From JANMES01 sp038229715 (GTDB lineage Bacteria > Planctomycetota > Phycisphaerae > Tepidisphaerales > Tepidisphaeraceae), in the NCBI GenBank assembly GCA_038229715.1, contig JBBROD010000001.1, positions 32,513-96,512 of the forward strand: DNA of 64,000 nt. The letters are read 5' to 3'. The notes beneath the pieces are model-generated. The model did not search any database. It worked only from the letters and a program-made list of their open reading frames with translations, and was not told where the DNA came from. Shown here in pieces: positions 15,581 to 24,170 of the stretch. Within the stretch, counting starts at the first letter, position 1. Every line of letters begins with the position of its first letter. The translations under genes were made by a program, and so were the position numbers.

Positions 15581-17617
15581 TTGGCTCAAGACTGCGTGCC
15601 CGTCCGTCCGATAATCAAAGGAGTGTCCGATCGTCTCGTCCAAGCTCTGATCGAATCGCCTAACGAGGCCGCCGACGACTGTCTGCTTGAAGGGTTACGC
15701 TTGGGCACGACGCCGGAGAAGGCGCTGTGCCTCGACGCGATCTTTCGGCGGAACACGGTTCGCGGGCTCGGCGGGGTGGTGGGGAACTTTCCGCAACTCC
15801 CGGAATCACTCCAACAACGTGTGCTGGCGAACATCCGCCAATTCCACGCAGCCCTTAGCGAGTGCGGGCGGAGCGACGAAAAGTCGGTCCGCCTTAACGC
15901 GCTGAAACTGATCGCGCTCGGGCGACAGGCGAAACTGTCGTACGTGCTGCTCGAAAATCTCCACGCCGGCGATGACAGTTTGGCGGAGATGGCCGTCAAA
16001 TCGATGGTCGCGATGGCGCTCTGGATCGTGATGGAAACGCGGGCGCTGCAGAAGGGGGTTCAGGGTTCAGGGTTCGGCGTTCATGGTGCGGAGGAAACGC
16101 ATCAGTTGAACGACGACTTGGTATCCCCCGAACCCCGAACCCCGAACCCCGAACCCTATTCTCCCGCCTCCATCTACCACGAACTGATGGAACAGCGTCC
16201 CGAAATCGAAGCCGCCGTCGCGCGGGCGCTCGATATGCACCGCGGTGCCCACTCGGCCGACTTGTTGCGGGCGACGCTGCTCCTGTGCGACTGGGCGGGT
16301 AGCAAAACGCTGGCGATCCTCAACACCGCCAAGCACGGCGGACAATCGCCGATGGTCCGCCGGCTTCAACAGCCGCCGGCGGCGGAGTCGGTAGAATCGT
16401 TTCTGCTGGGCGCGAGCCACGGGCAGTTGCGGTCGCACTTCAACATCACGTTTTCACGGATCAACGAAGCGCCGGTGCTCGACGCGCTGCTGCGCAAAAC
16501 GTACTGGCTGAAAGATCATCAGCTGCAAACCTGCATGCACCACGTCACGCGCGGCGTGTGGCTCGGCGAGCAGGAACTGCTGCACGACATCGAACGCCGC
16601 AGCCCGACCGACGCGGCGCGGATCGCGGAGTGGATCGCCTGTACGGGCGTTCACGACGTGGTGCAGGACGAGCGGATCGAGCGCCTGCGCAACCACGCGA
16701 TGACCGATTTCGCCGCCCGGCTGACCGTGCTGCGGGTGGGCATCAAGCGCAAACGCGGGGCATCGGTAAAGCTCATCCAATCGTACCTGACAGACCCCGA
16801 CGAGCGACTGATGCGGATGGCCGCCCGCGAGCTGATCCGCCGCAAGCCGGTGGATTACGAGAACGTGCTGTTACAGATGATGACCAGCGCGCCGGAGAGC
16901 GTGCGGCGTGTCATCAGCCGATCGATCGGGCAAGTCGGGTTTGATCTGTTCTGGTCGCGATTCGATCGGCTCGACCACGGCACGCGCAAGCAGGCCGGGC
17001 GGGCGATGCTTAAACTATTGCCCGATGCCACACTCCGGCTCGGCCGGCGGATGGCGAACGGGCAGGTCGACGACCAGCTCAAGGCCATGTCGATCGCGCA
17101 GGAACTGGGGCTCAGCGATCAGCTCCGATCGCAATTGCTCTCACTCTGCACGCACGTCAACGCCAAGGTGCGCAGCAAGGCGGTTCATGTTGTCGGCGAG
17201 ATCACCGATCTTCCATCGGACGCGCTGATCGAGCGGCTGATGAGCGATACCGACGCTCGCGTGCGGGCCAACACCATCGAAATCCTCGAGGAAAAGCAGA
17301 AGACCGCGTTCTTGCCAGCCCTGGCGCAGCGGGCGCGGGCTGCCAATAACCGCGAGCGGGCTAACGCGATCAAAGCGATGCACCGCATGCGCGTCACGAC
17401 GGCCAGCACACAACTGCTTGCGATGTTGCAAGATCCGCGGCCGGAGCATCGCATCAGCGCGCTGTGGGCGCTGCGGCAGACGGGAATCTGGCAGTTGGTA
17501 AACGAGGCGGTGAAGATCGCCAAGCAGGACGAGAGCCTCAAAGTCCGCCGGTACGCACTGGCGGCGGTGAAGACGGTCGTCGAATCGGCACAATCAGCCA
17601 GGAATAAGGCCGGATGA
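15581..17617 (+). CDS. HEAT-repeat protein (678 aa) with an in-frame repeat insertion
   Basis: The C-terminal two thirds are alpha-alpha HEAT-type units, for example VRSKAVHVVGEITDLPSDAL, VRANTIEILEEKQKTAFLP and HRISALWALRQTGIWQLV. HEAT scaffolds bind proteins; the partner is unknown. Residues about 158-193 are encoded by an inverted repeat (16054-16156) and break the helical pattern. Translation starts at TTG 15581, the best available, without a clear ribosome site. The stop overlaps the start of the next gene (ATGA), so the two are translationally coupled. Confidence 0.8.
   Translation: MAQDCVPVRPIIKGVSDRLVQALIESPNEAADDCLLEGLRLGTTPEKALCLDAIFRRNTVRGLGGVVGNFPQLPESLQQRVLANIRQFHAALSECGRSDEKSVRLNALKLIALGRQAKLSYVLLENLHAGDDSLAEMAVKSMVAMALWIVMETRALQKGVQGSGFGVHGAEETHQLNDDLVSPEPRTPNPEPYSPASIYHELMEQRPEIEAAVARALDMHRGAHSADLLRATLLLCDWAGSKTLAILNTAKHGGQSPMVRRLQQPPAAESVESFLLGASHGQLRSHFNITFSRINEAPVLDALLRKTYWLKDHQLQTCMHHVTRGVWLGEQELLHDIERRSPTDAARIAEWIACTGVHDVVQDERIERLRNHAMTDFAARLTVLRVGIKRKRGASVKLIQSYLTDPDERLMRMAARELIRRKPVDYENVLLQMMTSAPESVRRVISRSIGQVGFDLFWSRFDRLDHGTRKQAGRAMLKLLPDATLRLGRRMANGQVDDQLKAMSIAQELGLSDQLRSQLLSLCTHVNAKVRSKAVHVVGEITDLPSDALIERLMSDTDARVRANTIEILEEKQKTAFLPALAQRARAANNRERANAIKAMHRMRVTTASTQLLAMLQDPRPEHRISALWALRQTGIWQLVNEAVKIAKQDESLKVRRYALAAVKTVVESAQSARNKAG
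16054..16156. repeat. Inverted repeat inserted in frame within the HEAT gene
   Basis: GGGGGTTCAGGGTTCAGGG on the left pairs with repeated CCCCGAACCCCGAACC on the right. It encodes a low-complexity peptide (GVQGSGFGVHG, then SPEPRTPNPEPYSP) without any stop codon. Confidence 0.85.
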
Positions 17618-18132
17618 TGCTCAGCCGATCGCTCACAAATCGATGCAGCCGTTGGCTTACCGCTTACGCGGCGATGCTCGTAACGTCCGTCGCGACGGCG
17701 GCGGACAGTCCGCAAGACAAGCTCAAAAGCCTGTTCGACGGCGTGGCAGGCAAAACCGCGCCGGGCGGCACGGAAGGGCCGTCCTCTACCCACTTGCTGG
17801 CGTTTGCGATGCTCGGGTTCGGCGTGATCACGATCCTCGTCTGGTACAACAACCGCGAACAAAAACCGAAGAAGGTGCGGCAGGTCAACCACTCCCGCAA
17901 GTTGATGAAACAGATCACCCGCCAGATCGGCTTGGCCGGCGATGAAGTGAGGCAACTCAAGGTGCTGGCCGACATCCACCAACGCACCACCGGGCAGACG
18001 TTGCAGAATCCGCTCACGCTGCTCCTGTGTCCTTCGCTGCTGACGCACTCGCTTGAAACCAACGACCTGAAGATCGACCGCCAAGTCATCTCCCGTTTGG
18101 CGCGGCGGATTTCGCAGAAGGCGAAAGCGTAG
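17614..18132 (+). CDS. Hypothetical membrane-anchored protein (172 aa)
   Basis: An N-terminal hydrophobic stretch ending VATAAD looks like a signal sequence. A second membrane helix (LLAFAMLGFGVITILVWY) lies near residues 65-83, followed by a basic cytoplasmic domain (KPKKVRQVNHSRKLMKQIT). No known family. It is coupled to the HEAT-repeat gene by an ATGA overlap, suggesting that the two proteins act together at the membrane. Confidence 0.7.
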   Translation: MMLSRSLTNRCSRWLTAYAAMLVTSVATAADSPQDKLKSLFDGVAGKTAPGGTEGPSSTHLLAFAMLGFGVITILVWYNNREQKPKKVRQVNHSRKLMKQITRQIGLAGDEVRQLKVLADIHQRTTGQTLQNPLTLLLCPSLLTHSLETNDLKIDRQVISRLARRISQKAKA

Positions 18133-18184
18133 CACACTTTTCATAGTTCCCGGGACAACTAACCCGAATGTCGCTTCATCCATG

Positions 18185-18263
18185 CGACACAGAGACACAG
18201 AGGTTCCACAGAGAAGGGACAGAATTCTCTGTGAGGTCTCTGTGTCTCTGTGACTCTGTGTCG
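18185..18263. repeat. Inverted repeat of the CGACACAGAGACACAGAGG family
   Basis: CGACACAGAGACACAGAGG pairs imperfectly with a right arm ending GACTCTGTGTCG, with an inner AGAGAA/TTCTCT pair. A related decayed palindrome lies at the 3' end of the gene ending at 39942. Confidence 0.75.
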
Positions 18264-18291
18264 AATGGATTCTCAAGAACTTAGATCGGTG

Positions 18292-18474
18292 GGTAATGGG
18301 TCAGTCTGAAATATGATGCAACGCATTGCTTGGAACACTCAACCGTACCACGGGCCTCCGGCCCGTGCCGGCGAGTCAAAATAGCCAAGGACGTTTATTT
18401 TCTAAGGTTCGCGCGCCACCTGCACGGGCCAGAGGCCCGTGGTACGGTCGAGTTTTTCAAACGGACCCACTACC
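18292..18474. repeat. Nested inverted-repeat element, family B, copy 2
   Basis: Outer arms GGTAATGGGTCAGTCTGAAA and a right arm ending ACCCACTACC match the outer arms of the element at 15219. The inner palindrome (CCGTACCACGGGCC with GGCCCGTGGTACGG) is unrelated to the centre of copy 1. Confidence 0.8.
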
Positions 18475-18480
18475 GAGCGG

Positions 18481-18639
18481 TGAACAATTGGATGTAGCGT
18501 GCAGGCTCTGAATCCGTCATTCTGAGTACGCCGAAGGATCTCGGATTGCGAGCGGCTGTGGACGATCGAGATCCTTCGGCGTACCTCAAAATGACGACAA
18601 ACGGCCACTATTGTGCCGCGACAAATGGTGCGTTGCTAT
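18481..18639. repeat. MITE-like element, family C, copy 2
   Basis: The left flank GATGTAGCGTGCAGGCTCTG and right flank GGTGCGTTGCTA match, in reverse, the element at 32132-32291. The central hairpin is at 18515-18596. Confidence 0.75.
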
Positions 18640-18680
18640 CGCGAAGGTGCCCGAGTATCCCACCACCGATCGGCCAACAA

Positions 18681-18711
18681 CAAAGCCCGCTGGAAACTCC
18701 CGCGGGCTTTG
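18681..18711 (-). terminator. Rho-independent terminator of the coiled-coil gene
   Basis: CAAAGCCCGC and GCGGGCTTTG form a 10-bp stem with an 11-nt loop. The minus strand continues TTGTTG, the plus strand TCTTTC, so it may act in both directions. It lies 28 nt after the minus-strand gene's stop. Confidence 0.75.
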
Positions 18712-18738
18712 TCTTTCACTCGGATTTTCAGCAGAAGC

Positions 18739-20220
18739 CTATCGCTTCGACTGGTCGTAAAAGCCGACGAAATATAGGAACCGGTTCTGATTGAGTACCG
18801 GGATGTGCAATTCGCGGGCATCCGCCTTGACCTTCTGGTAAGCATCCAACTCGGCTTGCGCGTCGGCCAGCTTCTTGGCGTTATCGGGGAGGGTGAGGTC
18901 TTCCGTCGAAAAACTTGGGAGTACCGGTTCCTTACCGAGCACGACGAAGTCGGTGTCGACATTCACCTGATCCATCACGTTGGACCCCCATTGGGTGACC
19001 AGCCGCTTCATCACGTCGGTGTCCTTGTCCGTGGCAACCCCGTTGCGGTCCAGATCGAATTTGCCGTAGACGACGAACTTAAACTTCACGTTCTGGTCGT
19101 ACACCAAATTGGCGATGAGGTCGCCGTCGGTGATCGTCATGCCCGGTGTGGCTTTGACGATGCGGCACTCGCTATTGGCAGCGTTGACGCGGACGATTTC
19201 GATCGAGCCCTTGCCGATCGGCATTTCGTCATCGCGAAGACCGTTGCTGCCGATAGCGGGAATGCCTTCAAGTTTGTCGTAGACTTCGAAGGTCATACCC
19301 GCGGAGACTTCCTGACCCTGGCCGAGAGTGATGTAGACCGTGTTGCCCTTGCGCACTTCGCTGATCGCCCCGTCGGCCCGGCGGACGGCGGACTCGGTGG
19401 TGTTCATGCGGTACTGGGCAAGCTTGGTCAGCAAGCGGTCTAAGTCGCTCTGCAACTTGGCGATTTTGGCCTGAGAAGTCGTCAGCTCAAGCTGCTTGTC
19501 CTGAACGGCTTTGTTCAGCTCTTCGGACGTTTTCTTGACCTCGGCACTGAGCGCGTCAAGCTGGGCCTGCTTTTCGGACCGGTCCTTCGCGGCGTCGGTA
19601 CGGGCTTTTTCAGCCTCGGCGTTGGCGGTGGCTACCTTCTGCTCGATCGTCTCAAGGGTGGCTTTAGAACTGCCCACTTCGTTGGCGTTGTCGGCAAACT
19701 TCTTGGCGGTCGAGTTATTCGCCGCCGTGAGTTGCTGGTCTTTGGCCATCAAGGCTTTGGCTAGCGCGTCGATCGAGCCCAGGATGTTGTCCGGGTTCAC
19801 AACCACGCCTTGCAGGTTGTTGTTGGTACGAAGCTTCTTATTGACCGCTTCGATGCTGCTGGCGGCCTGGGTTTCAGCGGCCAGGCCGGCGGTGTTGGAA
19901 TTGCCCGCGATGACTTTCGCCAGGCGATCGCCGCGCGTCTGTAGCACGTTCACCACCTTAAGGTTGGTGTCGGCCAGTTCCGGGTACGCTTCGCGCAGGC
20001 CTCTTACGGTCGTCTGCACATCGCTTTCGCCGACCAAGTCGCTGTCGGCGATGACGCCCTTGTACTTGGTTTCGAGCTTCACAAACTTATCCTGCTCGGC
20101 GCGCATGTTGACATTGAAATAGATCGCGAAAATCGCGGCTGTGAGGAAAAGGATTGCAAAGACGACCAGCGCGGTAATTAATCCGCCTCGTGACCCTTGC
20201 GGCTGCGTGATAGGGGGCAT
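18739..20220 (-). CDS. Membrane-anchored coiled-coil protein with a BRCT-like C-terminal region
   Basis: Residues about 12-36 form a single membrane helix (ITALVVFAILFLTAAIFAIY). Residues about 150-270 are a long coiled coil rich in Glu/Lys/Ala. The following region (VYITLGQGQEVSAGMTFEVY) looks like a small beta barrel. Residues about 375-430 read KFKFVVYGKFDLDRNG, LVTQWGSNVMDQ and NVDTDFVVLGKEP, a pattern like BRCT domains. A final helix and an aromatic C-terminus follow. The likely topology puts the long domain outside the cytoplasm, where a BRCT domain would be odd. Function unknown. Confidence 0.75.
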   Translation of the reverse strand: MPPITQPQGSRGGLITALVVFAILFLTAAIFAIYFNVNMRAEQDKFVKLETKYKGVIADSDLVGESDVQTTVRGLREAYPELADTNLKVVNVLQTRGDRLAKVIAGNSNTAGLAAETQAASSIEAVNKKLRTNNNLQGVVVNPDNILGSIDALAKALMAKDQQLTAANNSTAKKFADNANEVGSSKATLETIEQKVATANAEAEKARTDAAKDRSEKQAQLDALSAEVKKTSEELNKAVQDKQLELTTSQAKIAKLQSDLDRLLTKLAQYRMNTTESAVRRADGAISEVRKGNTVYITLGQGQEVSAGMTFEVYDKLEGIPAIGSNGLRDDEMPIGKGSIEIVRVNAANSECRIVKATPGMTITDGDLIANLVYDQNVKFKFVVYGKFDLDRNGVATDKDTDVMKRLVTQWGSNVMDQVNVDTDFVVLGKEPVLPSFSTEDLTLPDNAKKLADAQAELDAYQKVKADARELHIPVLNQNRFLYFVGFYDQSKR

Positions 20221-20401
20221 ACCAGAATCTCCGTAAATACTCGGTGCTTAACCGGGTGAGTCGCGTAATCTATCGCCCAATGGCGATGCGGGTCAAGAAT
20301 TGTAGCTGTTCTCGACGTAAGCACTTATCGGACGGATTGCGGGTGCGACGGTAGTTTTGCCGGCCCCGGATCGGGTACACTTGCGCCTAAGGAGAATTGG
20401 T

Positions 20402-20767
20402 ATGTCAAAACTGACTGTGGAAAACATGGAAACGGTCGAGGTTCCGTCAGGAAAACGCCTTGTTAATGCCTTAATCGACGAGGCCAAGATCGATCAGATG
20501 CACGCCTGCGGGGGCAACGCTCGCTGTACCACCTGCCGGGTCGAGTTCGTCAGCGGCGAACCCAGCCGGATCACCGAAGCCGAAAAATCGCTCCTGACCG
20601 CCAAGGGGCTGAGCGGACAGGCGGGCCTGCGGCTGTCCTGCCAAATCATCTGCGATACGGACATGACCGTCCGGGCGATCTCGCGATTGGCCGGTACGGG
20701 TCGCGCGGATGCGGGCAAGCGCCCGACCGACGACATCGCTCCGCCGGCGGTCTGGACGACGAAGTAG
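20402..20767 (+). CDS. 2Fe-2S ferredoxin (plant/vertebrate type)
   Basis: Small electron carrier, 121 residues. Cluster cysteines are C36, C42, C45 (ACGGNARCTTC) and C80 (LRLSCQ), the C-x5-C-x2-C-x34-C spacing of adrenodoxin/Isc-type ferredoxins. The start at 20402 has an AAGGAGA site, and TACACT about 20 nt before that could be the -10 box. The last 25 residues are an unstructured tail. No partner reductase is adjacent. Confidence 0.9.
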   Translation: MSKLTVENMETVEVPSGKRLVNALIDEAKIDQMHACGGNARCTTCRVEFVSGEPSRITEAEKSLLTAKGLSGQAGLRLSCQIICDTDMTVRAISRLAGTGRADAGKRPTDDIAPPAVWTTK

Positions 20768-20793
20768 GGCTAGAGACCAGGTCGCCCCCATCG

Positions 20794-22074
20794 ATGAGGG
20801 AAATCGTGTCGCAACAGAGTGATGTTCCGGGTGATGTTCCGGCCGAAGTCGACCAAACCTGGCGATCCAATCCCAAATGGGCCGGCGGGCAGATCGTCGA
20901 CGACCCCCGGTCGGGGCAGGCGGTGATGTGGGCGTTCGTGGCGATTTGGAATGCCTGCGTCTGGCCGGTCGCGATCCTCATCCTGGTCCGCAATGATTTG
21001 TCGAAGCAGCCGGTCGCGTTAAGCATTTTGCTGCTCCCGTTGGCGGGCCTGTTGGTGGCGTATGGCGCGTTCCGTCAGACGTTGCGCCACCGGCGGTTCG
21101 GCGTTTCGGTCCTGAAACTTGATTCCATGCCCGCCTCGCCGGGAACCGATGTGGCCGGAACGATCACCACGCCATCGTCCTTCAACGACGCGGCCGTGCA
21201 ATTGCATCTGTTCTGCACCCATCGACGCATCACCGGAAGTGGAGAGCACCAGCGCACCCACGAATCAACCTTGTGGGAGGACGAACAGGAGGTTCGTTCC
21301 AAAACCGCAATGGGCAAGTCGGGTACGTCGATTACATTCCGATTCAGGCTTCCGGCCAACGTGCCGGTCTCGGATATCGCCAACTCTTACGACCAAAGGC
21401 TGTGGCGAATATCGGCAAAATCCCAACTCCCGGGCATGGAGTACCGCGCGAAATTCGAAATTCCTGTCTATCGAATTGCGACATCGAGCGGTGCGATGGA
21501 GGAAGAATCGCTAGAGCCTCTCAGGCCACTGGCAGAATCGACCCATGCCAAGCCGGCCGAGCCCGGCATCACCACAACCAAACGGATCGACGGCGGGTGG
21601 GACATCCACTTTGCCGCCGGTCGCAACAAGGGAGCAGCGGGCATCGTCGCTCTGATCGGGTTCATTTTTGCCGGTGCGGCGGTCGGCTTGGGGTATTTCG
21701 CGCACAGCTATTTGTTTGGCGCGATCCTCGGCCTGATCGCGCTGGCGATGGCGGTCGGTTTGTGGCAAATGCTGCTCGCGCAGACCCAAGTCACCGTTTC
21801 AAGAGGTACGATCAAAGTGCGCAAGTGGTCGCCGGTCCATGGCTCGACCAGGGAATGGTCGGCCGATCAGATAGAGAATATCACCTTTAAGATCACTTCT
21901 CAGGTCGGCGATAAGCCGTACTACAGTATTCGGATCCATCTCAAGGACGGCGATGCAAAGTCAGCCGGCTCGGGGATTTCTTCAAAGCGTGACACACGCT
22001 GGATTGTCGACCGTATGCGCGAATCATTGCGCCTTTCAGTTACATCCGATGCGGAAGAAATCTCCAATCGATAG
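20794..22074 (+). CDS. Hypothetical membrane protein resembling DUF3592 proteins
   Basis: The 426 residues begin with two membrane helices (AVMWAFVAIWNACVWPVAIL and LSILLLPLAGLLVAYGAF). A beta-rich soluble domain of about 170 residues follows, then a second helix pair (AAGIVALIGFIFAGAAVG and LIALAMAVGLWQMLLA) and a C-terminal beta-rich domain. The pattern resembles DUF3592-type proteins of unknown function; confidence in the family is low. It lies 26 nt after the ferredoxin gene, possibly in the same transcript. Confidence 0.75.
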   Translation: MREIVSQQSDVPGDVPAEVDQTWRSNPKWAGGQIVDDPRSGQAVMWAFVAIWNACVWPVAILILVRNDLSKQPVALSILLLPLAGLLVAYGAFRQTLRHRRFGVSVLKLDSMPASPGTDVAGTITTPSSFNDAAVQLHLFCTHRRITGSGEHQRTHESTLWEDEQEVRSKTAMGKSGTSITFRFRLPANVPVSDIANSYDQRLWRISAKSQLPGMEYRAKFEIPVYRIATSSGAMEEESLEPLRPLAESTHAKPAEPGITTTKRIDGGWDIHFAAGRNKGAAGIVALIGFIFAGAAVGLGYFAHSYLFGAILGLIALAMAVGLWQMLLAQTQVTVSRGTIKVRKWSPVHGSTREWSADQIENITFKITSQVGDKPYYSIRIHLKDGDAKSAGSGISSKRDTRWIVDRMRESLRLSVTSDAEEISNR

Positions 22075-22081
22075 TCCAGGA

Positions 22082-22924
22082 TTATTTGCTTGGAACCGCC
22101 TTGATCGGCGTCGCGGAGAACGGGCTGCTGCTCAGGCGACGGGCCGTAAGGTCGATATCGGTGCTGCGGTAGGCTGAGCCCACCACGCGGAGCGAGTAGC
22201 CGGTCGGTTCGGCAACAGCATTCACCGTCAGGTAGTACGTGCCGGCTCCGAGCTTGCCGGAGATCAACTTCTTGGCCTGCGGCAGGCCTTGGGTGGTGTA
22301 CAGCGTGTTGCCGTTTGAGTCGGTCAGGGTGACGTCGGCGTCTTTCACCAGGCCGCTCAGGCGGATGTCGTACTTGGTGGTTTCGGTCACAACCATTTTG
22401 TAAACGTCGGCCGAGTCGTTGTTGCCGACGTATTCATTCACGGTGCGGTTGGTGCCCAGCGGAACCGACAGTTCGCGAGCGGTCGCGGTGTCGTTGCCGG
22501 TCTGGTCGACCTTGTCGGCCGTCGCAAACGGGCTCGTGCTGTAACGCAGATTGTAGTTAATGATCGAGTTGCCTTCGGCCTGCAGTACGCGGACCTGGTA
22601 GTTGCCAACGCTCATAAACCGGCTGATCGATTCATCGGCCGCCAGGAGCTTGGCCGACTGCTGAACGACTTCGCCGCTATCAAGGCGGTTGTTGTGATTA
22701 CGGTCGTTGATCAGTTGCAGGGTAGCGTCGCCGGTAAGGCCTTCCAGACGAAGGTTGACCAGCCCGGCCTTCATTACGCGAATCATGTAGAACACTTCCT
22801 TGCGGACCTTGTTCACCTGTCCGGCGATGACCGCATCGGCAGGTTTGATATCGAGATAGGTCGGGTTGCTCAGGCTGACCGACGCATACTGACGGGATTC
22901 GAGTTGTTCGATGAACTGTGACAT
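22082..22924 (-). CDS. Surface or exported protein with pre-peptidase-like (PPC) beta domains
   Basis: The N-terminus MSQFIEQLESRQYASVSL resembles the LEPR-XLL motif that begins many large planctomycete exported proteins. Two beta-sandwich units follow. The second ends with the PPC-like pattern ISGKLGAGTYYLTVNAVAE and YSLRVVG; the first has FMSVGNYQVRVLQAEG. An EF-hand-like NDRNHNNRLDSGE sits between strands in the first unit. No classical signal peptide or membrane anchor is present. The role is probably structural or adhesive outside the cell; this is inference. Confidence 0.75.
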   Translation of the reverse strand: MSQFIEQLESRQYASVSLSNPTYLDIKPADAVIAGQVNKVRKEVFYMIRVMKAGLVNLRLEGLTGDATLQLINDRNHNNRLDSGEVVQQSAKLLAADESISRFMSVGNYQVRVLQAEGNSIINYNLRYSTSPFATADKVDQTGNDTATARELSVPLGTNRTVNEYVGNNDSADVYKMVVTETTKYDIRLSGLVKDADVTLTDSNGNTLYTTQGLPQAKKLISGKLGAGTYYLTVNAVAEPTGYSLRVVGSAYRSTDIDLTARRLSSSPFSATPIKAVPSK

Positions 22925-23144
22925 TTCTTCCTCTTTCCTTTACGGCCGCTGGCGAGCGGCTGACAGAAGGGATGTCACATTCAATGTGCGAGAAGGCAAA
23001 CCCGAAGAAAAGTTTTTTTGTTTTGCGCGCAGTGCCGATTTTATCGGACGCTTACGGTGTGCCCGCTCATCGGCTGCGACCTTCAAGCTTCCGATTGAAG
23101 CGGGGCAAAAGCAAATCAGGTGCTCGGGCTGCTCCGCAAAAACA

Positions 23145-24128
23145 CTATCGGACCTTGAGCAACACCTTCCCCATCGGCCCGGCGGCCAAGCGCTCGAAGG
23201 CGGCGGGGAGTTCTTCAAACTTGAAGATCCTGTCGACCGGCACGCGGGTGTCGTTCCGGGCGAGTTGGCCGACGATTTTCTTCCAGACTTCGTTCACCTC
23301 GCCCGCGGTGTACCCGCCGACATGCACGCCGCCGATCCGCAGACGTTTGAAGAAGAGCGAGGCGGTGTTGAAGTTCGGCACCGGGCCGGCGAGTCGCCCG
23401 ACCAGGCTGACCCGGCCGCGCTCGCCGAGCGTCTCGATCACCTGCGGCAGGAGCGATCCGCCGATGTTGTCGATCGCCAGATCGACCCGCCGGCCGTCGA
23501 GCTTGGCTTTGAGTTCGGTCGGCCAATCGGGATTGTTTGGATCGAGCGCGACATCCGCGCCCAAAGCGAGTAACTCCTTCCGCTTTTTCTCGCTGCGGGA
23601 AAGAACGACAATGCGGAACCCCATCGATTTGGCGAGCAATACGCTCGCCGTCCCCACGCCGCCGGACGCGCCGGTGATGAGCACGATCGAACCGACGTTG
23701 AACGGCTCCCACATCGTCAGCGCCTGATACGCGGTGCAGTAAACCAGCGACGCGCCGGCCGCCTCGGTATCGCTCCAACCGGCGGGCTTGGGGGCGAGAT
23801 ACTCAACCGGCACGGCGACTTTCTGCGCAAAAGTCCCCGGCCGATTCACGCCCGCATCGCCGCGCAGCAGCACGCGAACTTCACCCACGCGCGGGGAAAT
23901 CACCGCCTTGCCGACGGATACGACCGTGCCGATCCCGTCGCGCCCCAGAATGTGCGGAAACGCCGGCTTGGCCGGGTACTGGCCTTCGGCCAAGTATCGA
24001 TCCGCGGGATTCAACGCGGCAAACTGAATCTCAACCACCGCTTCGCCCGGCGCCGGTACCGGATCGGGCACCTCAGCGAGCTTGAGATTCTGCAATCCGC
24101 CGATCGATTCAAGGATCCATGCTTTCAT
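23145..24128 (-). CDS. Zinc-free MDR-family quinone oxidoreductase/alcohol dehydrogenase-like protein
   Basis: The 327-residue medium-chain reductase has GroES-like (1-120) and Rossmann (130-270) domains. The nucleotide loop ITGASGGVGTASVLLAKSMG is clear. The structural and catalytic zinc cysteines of true alcohol dehydrogenases are absent, so quinone or enone reduction with NADPH is likelier. Substrate unknown. Divergent from polA across 42 bp. Confidence 0.88.
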   Translation of the reverse strand: MKAWILESIGGLQNLKLAEVPDPVPAPGEAVVEIQFAALNPADRYLAEGQYPAKPAFPHILGRDGIGTVVSVGKAVISPRVGEVRVLLRGDAGVNRPGTFAQKVAVPVEYLAPKPAGWSDTEAAGASLVYCTAYQALTMWEPFNVGSIVLITGASGGVGTASVLLAKSMGFRIVVLSRSEKKRKELLALGADVALDPNNPDWPTELKAKLDGRRVDLAIDNIGGSLLPQVIETLGERGRVSLVGRLAGPVPNFNTASLFFKRLRIGGVHVGGYTAGEVNEVWKKIVGQLARNDTRVPVDRIFKFEELPAAFERLAAGPMGKVLLKVR

Positions 24129-24170
24129 GACTGCATTTTAAGCACAGTCGTCACTACAATTCACCGTGCC

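Larger units (their letters stand above)
18133..18738. other. 606-bp gap made almost entirely of dispersed repeats
   Basis: Holds, in order: a CACAGAGACACAGAG inverted repeat (18185-18263), a family B element (18292-18474), a family C element (18481-18639) and a hairpin terminator (18681-18711). No gene is seen. The B and C elements lie 6 bp apart. Confidence 0.8.

Noticed and set aside
17185..18276. 363-codon minus-strand frame
   Set aside because: Antisense to the HEAT-repeat gene and the following gene; its start lies inside a CACAGAGACACAGAG repeat.
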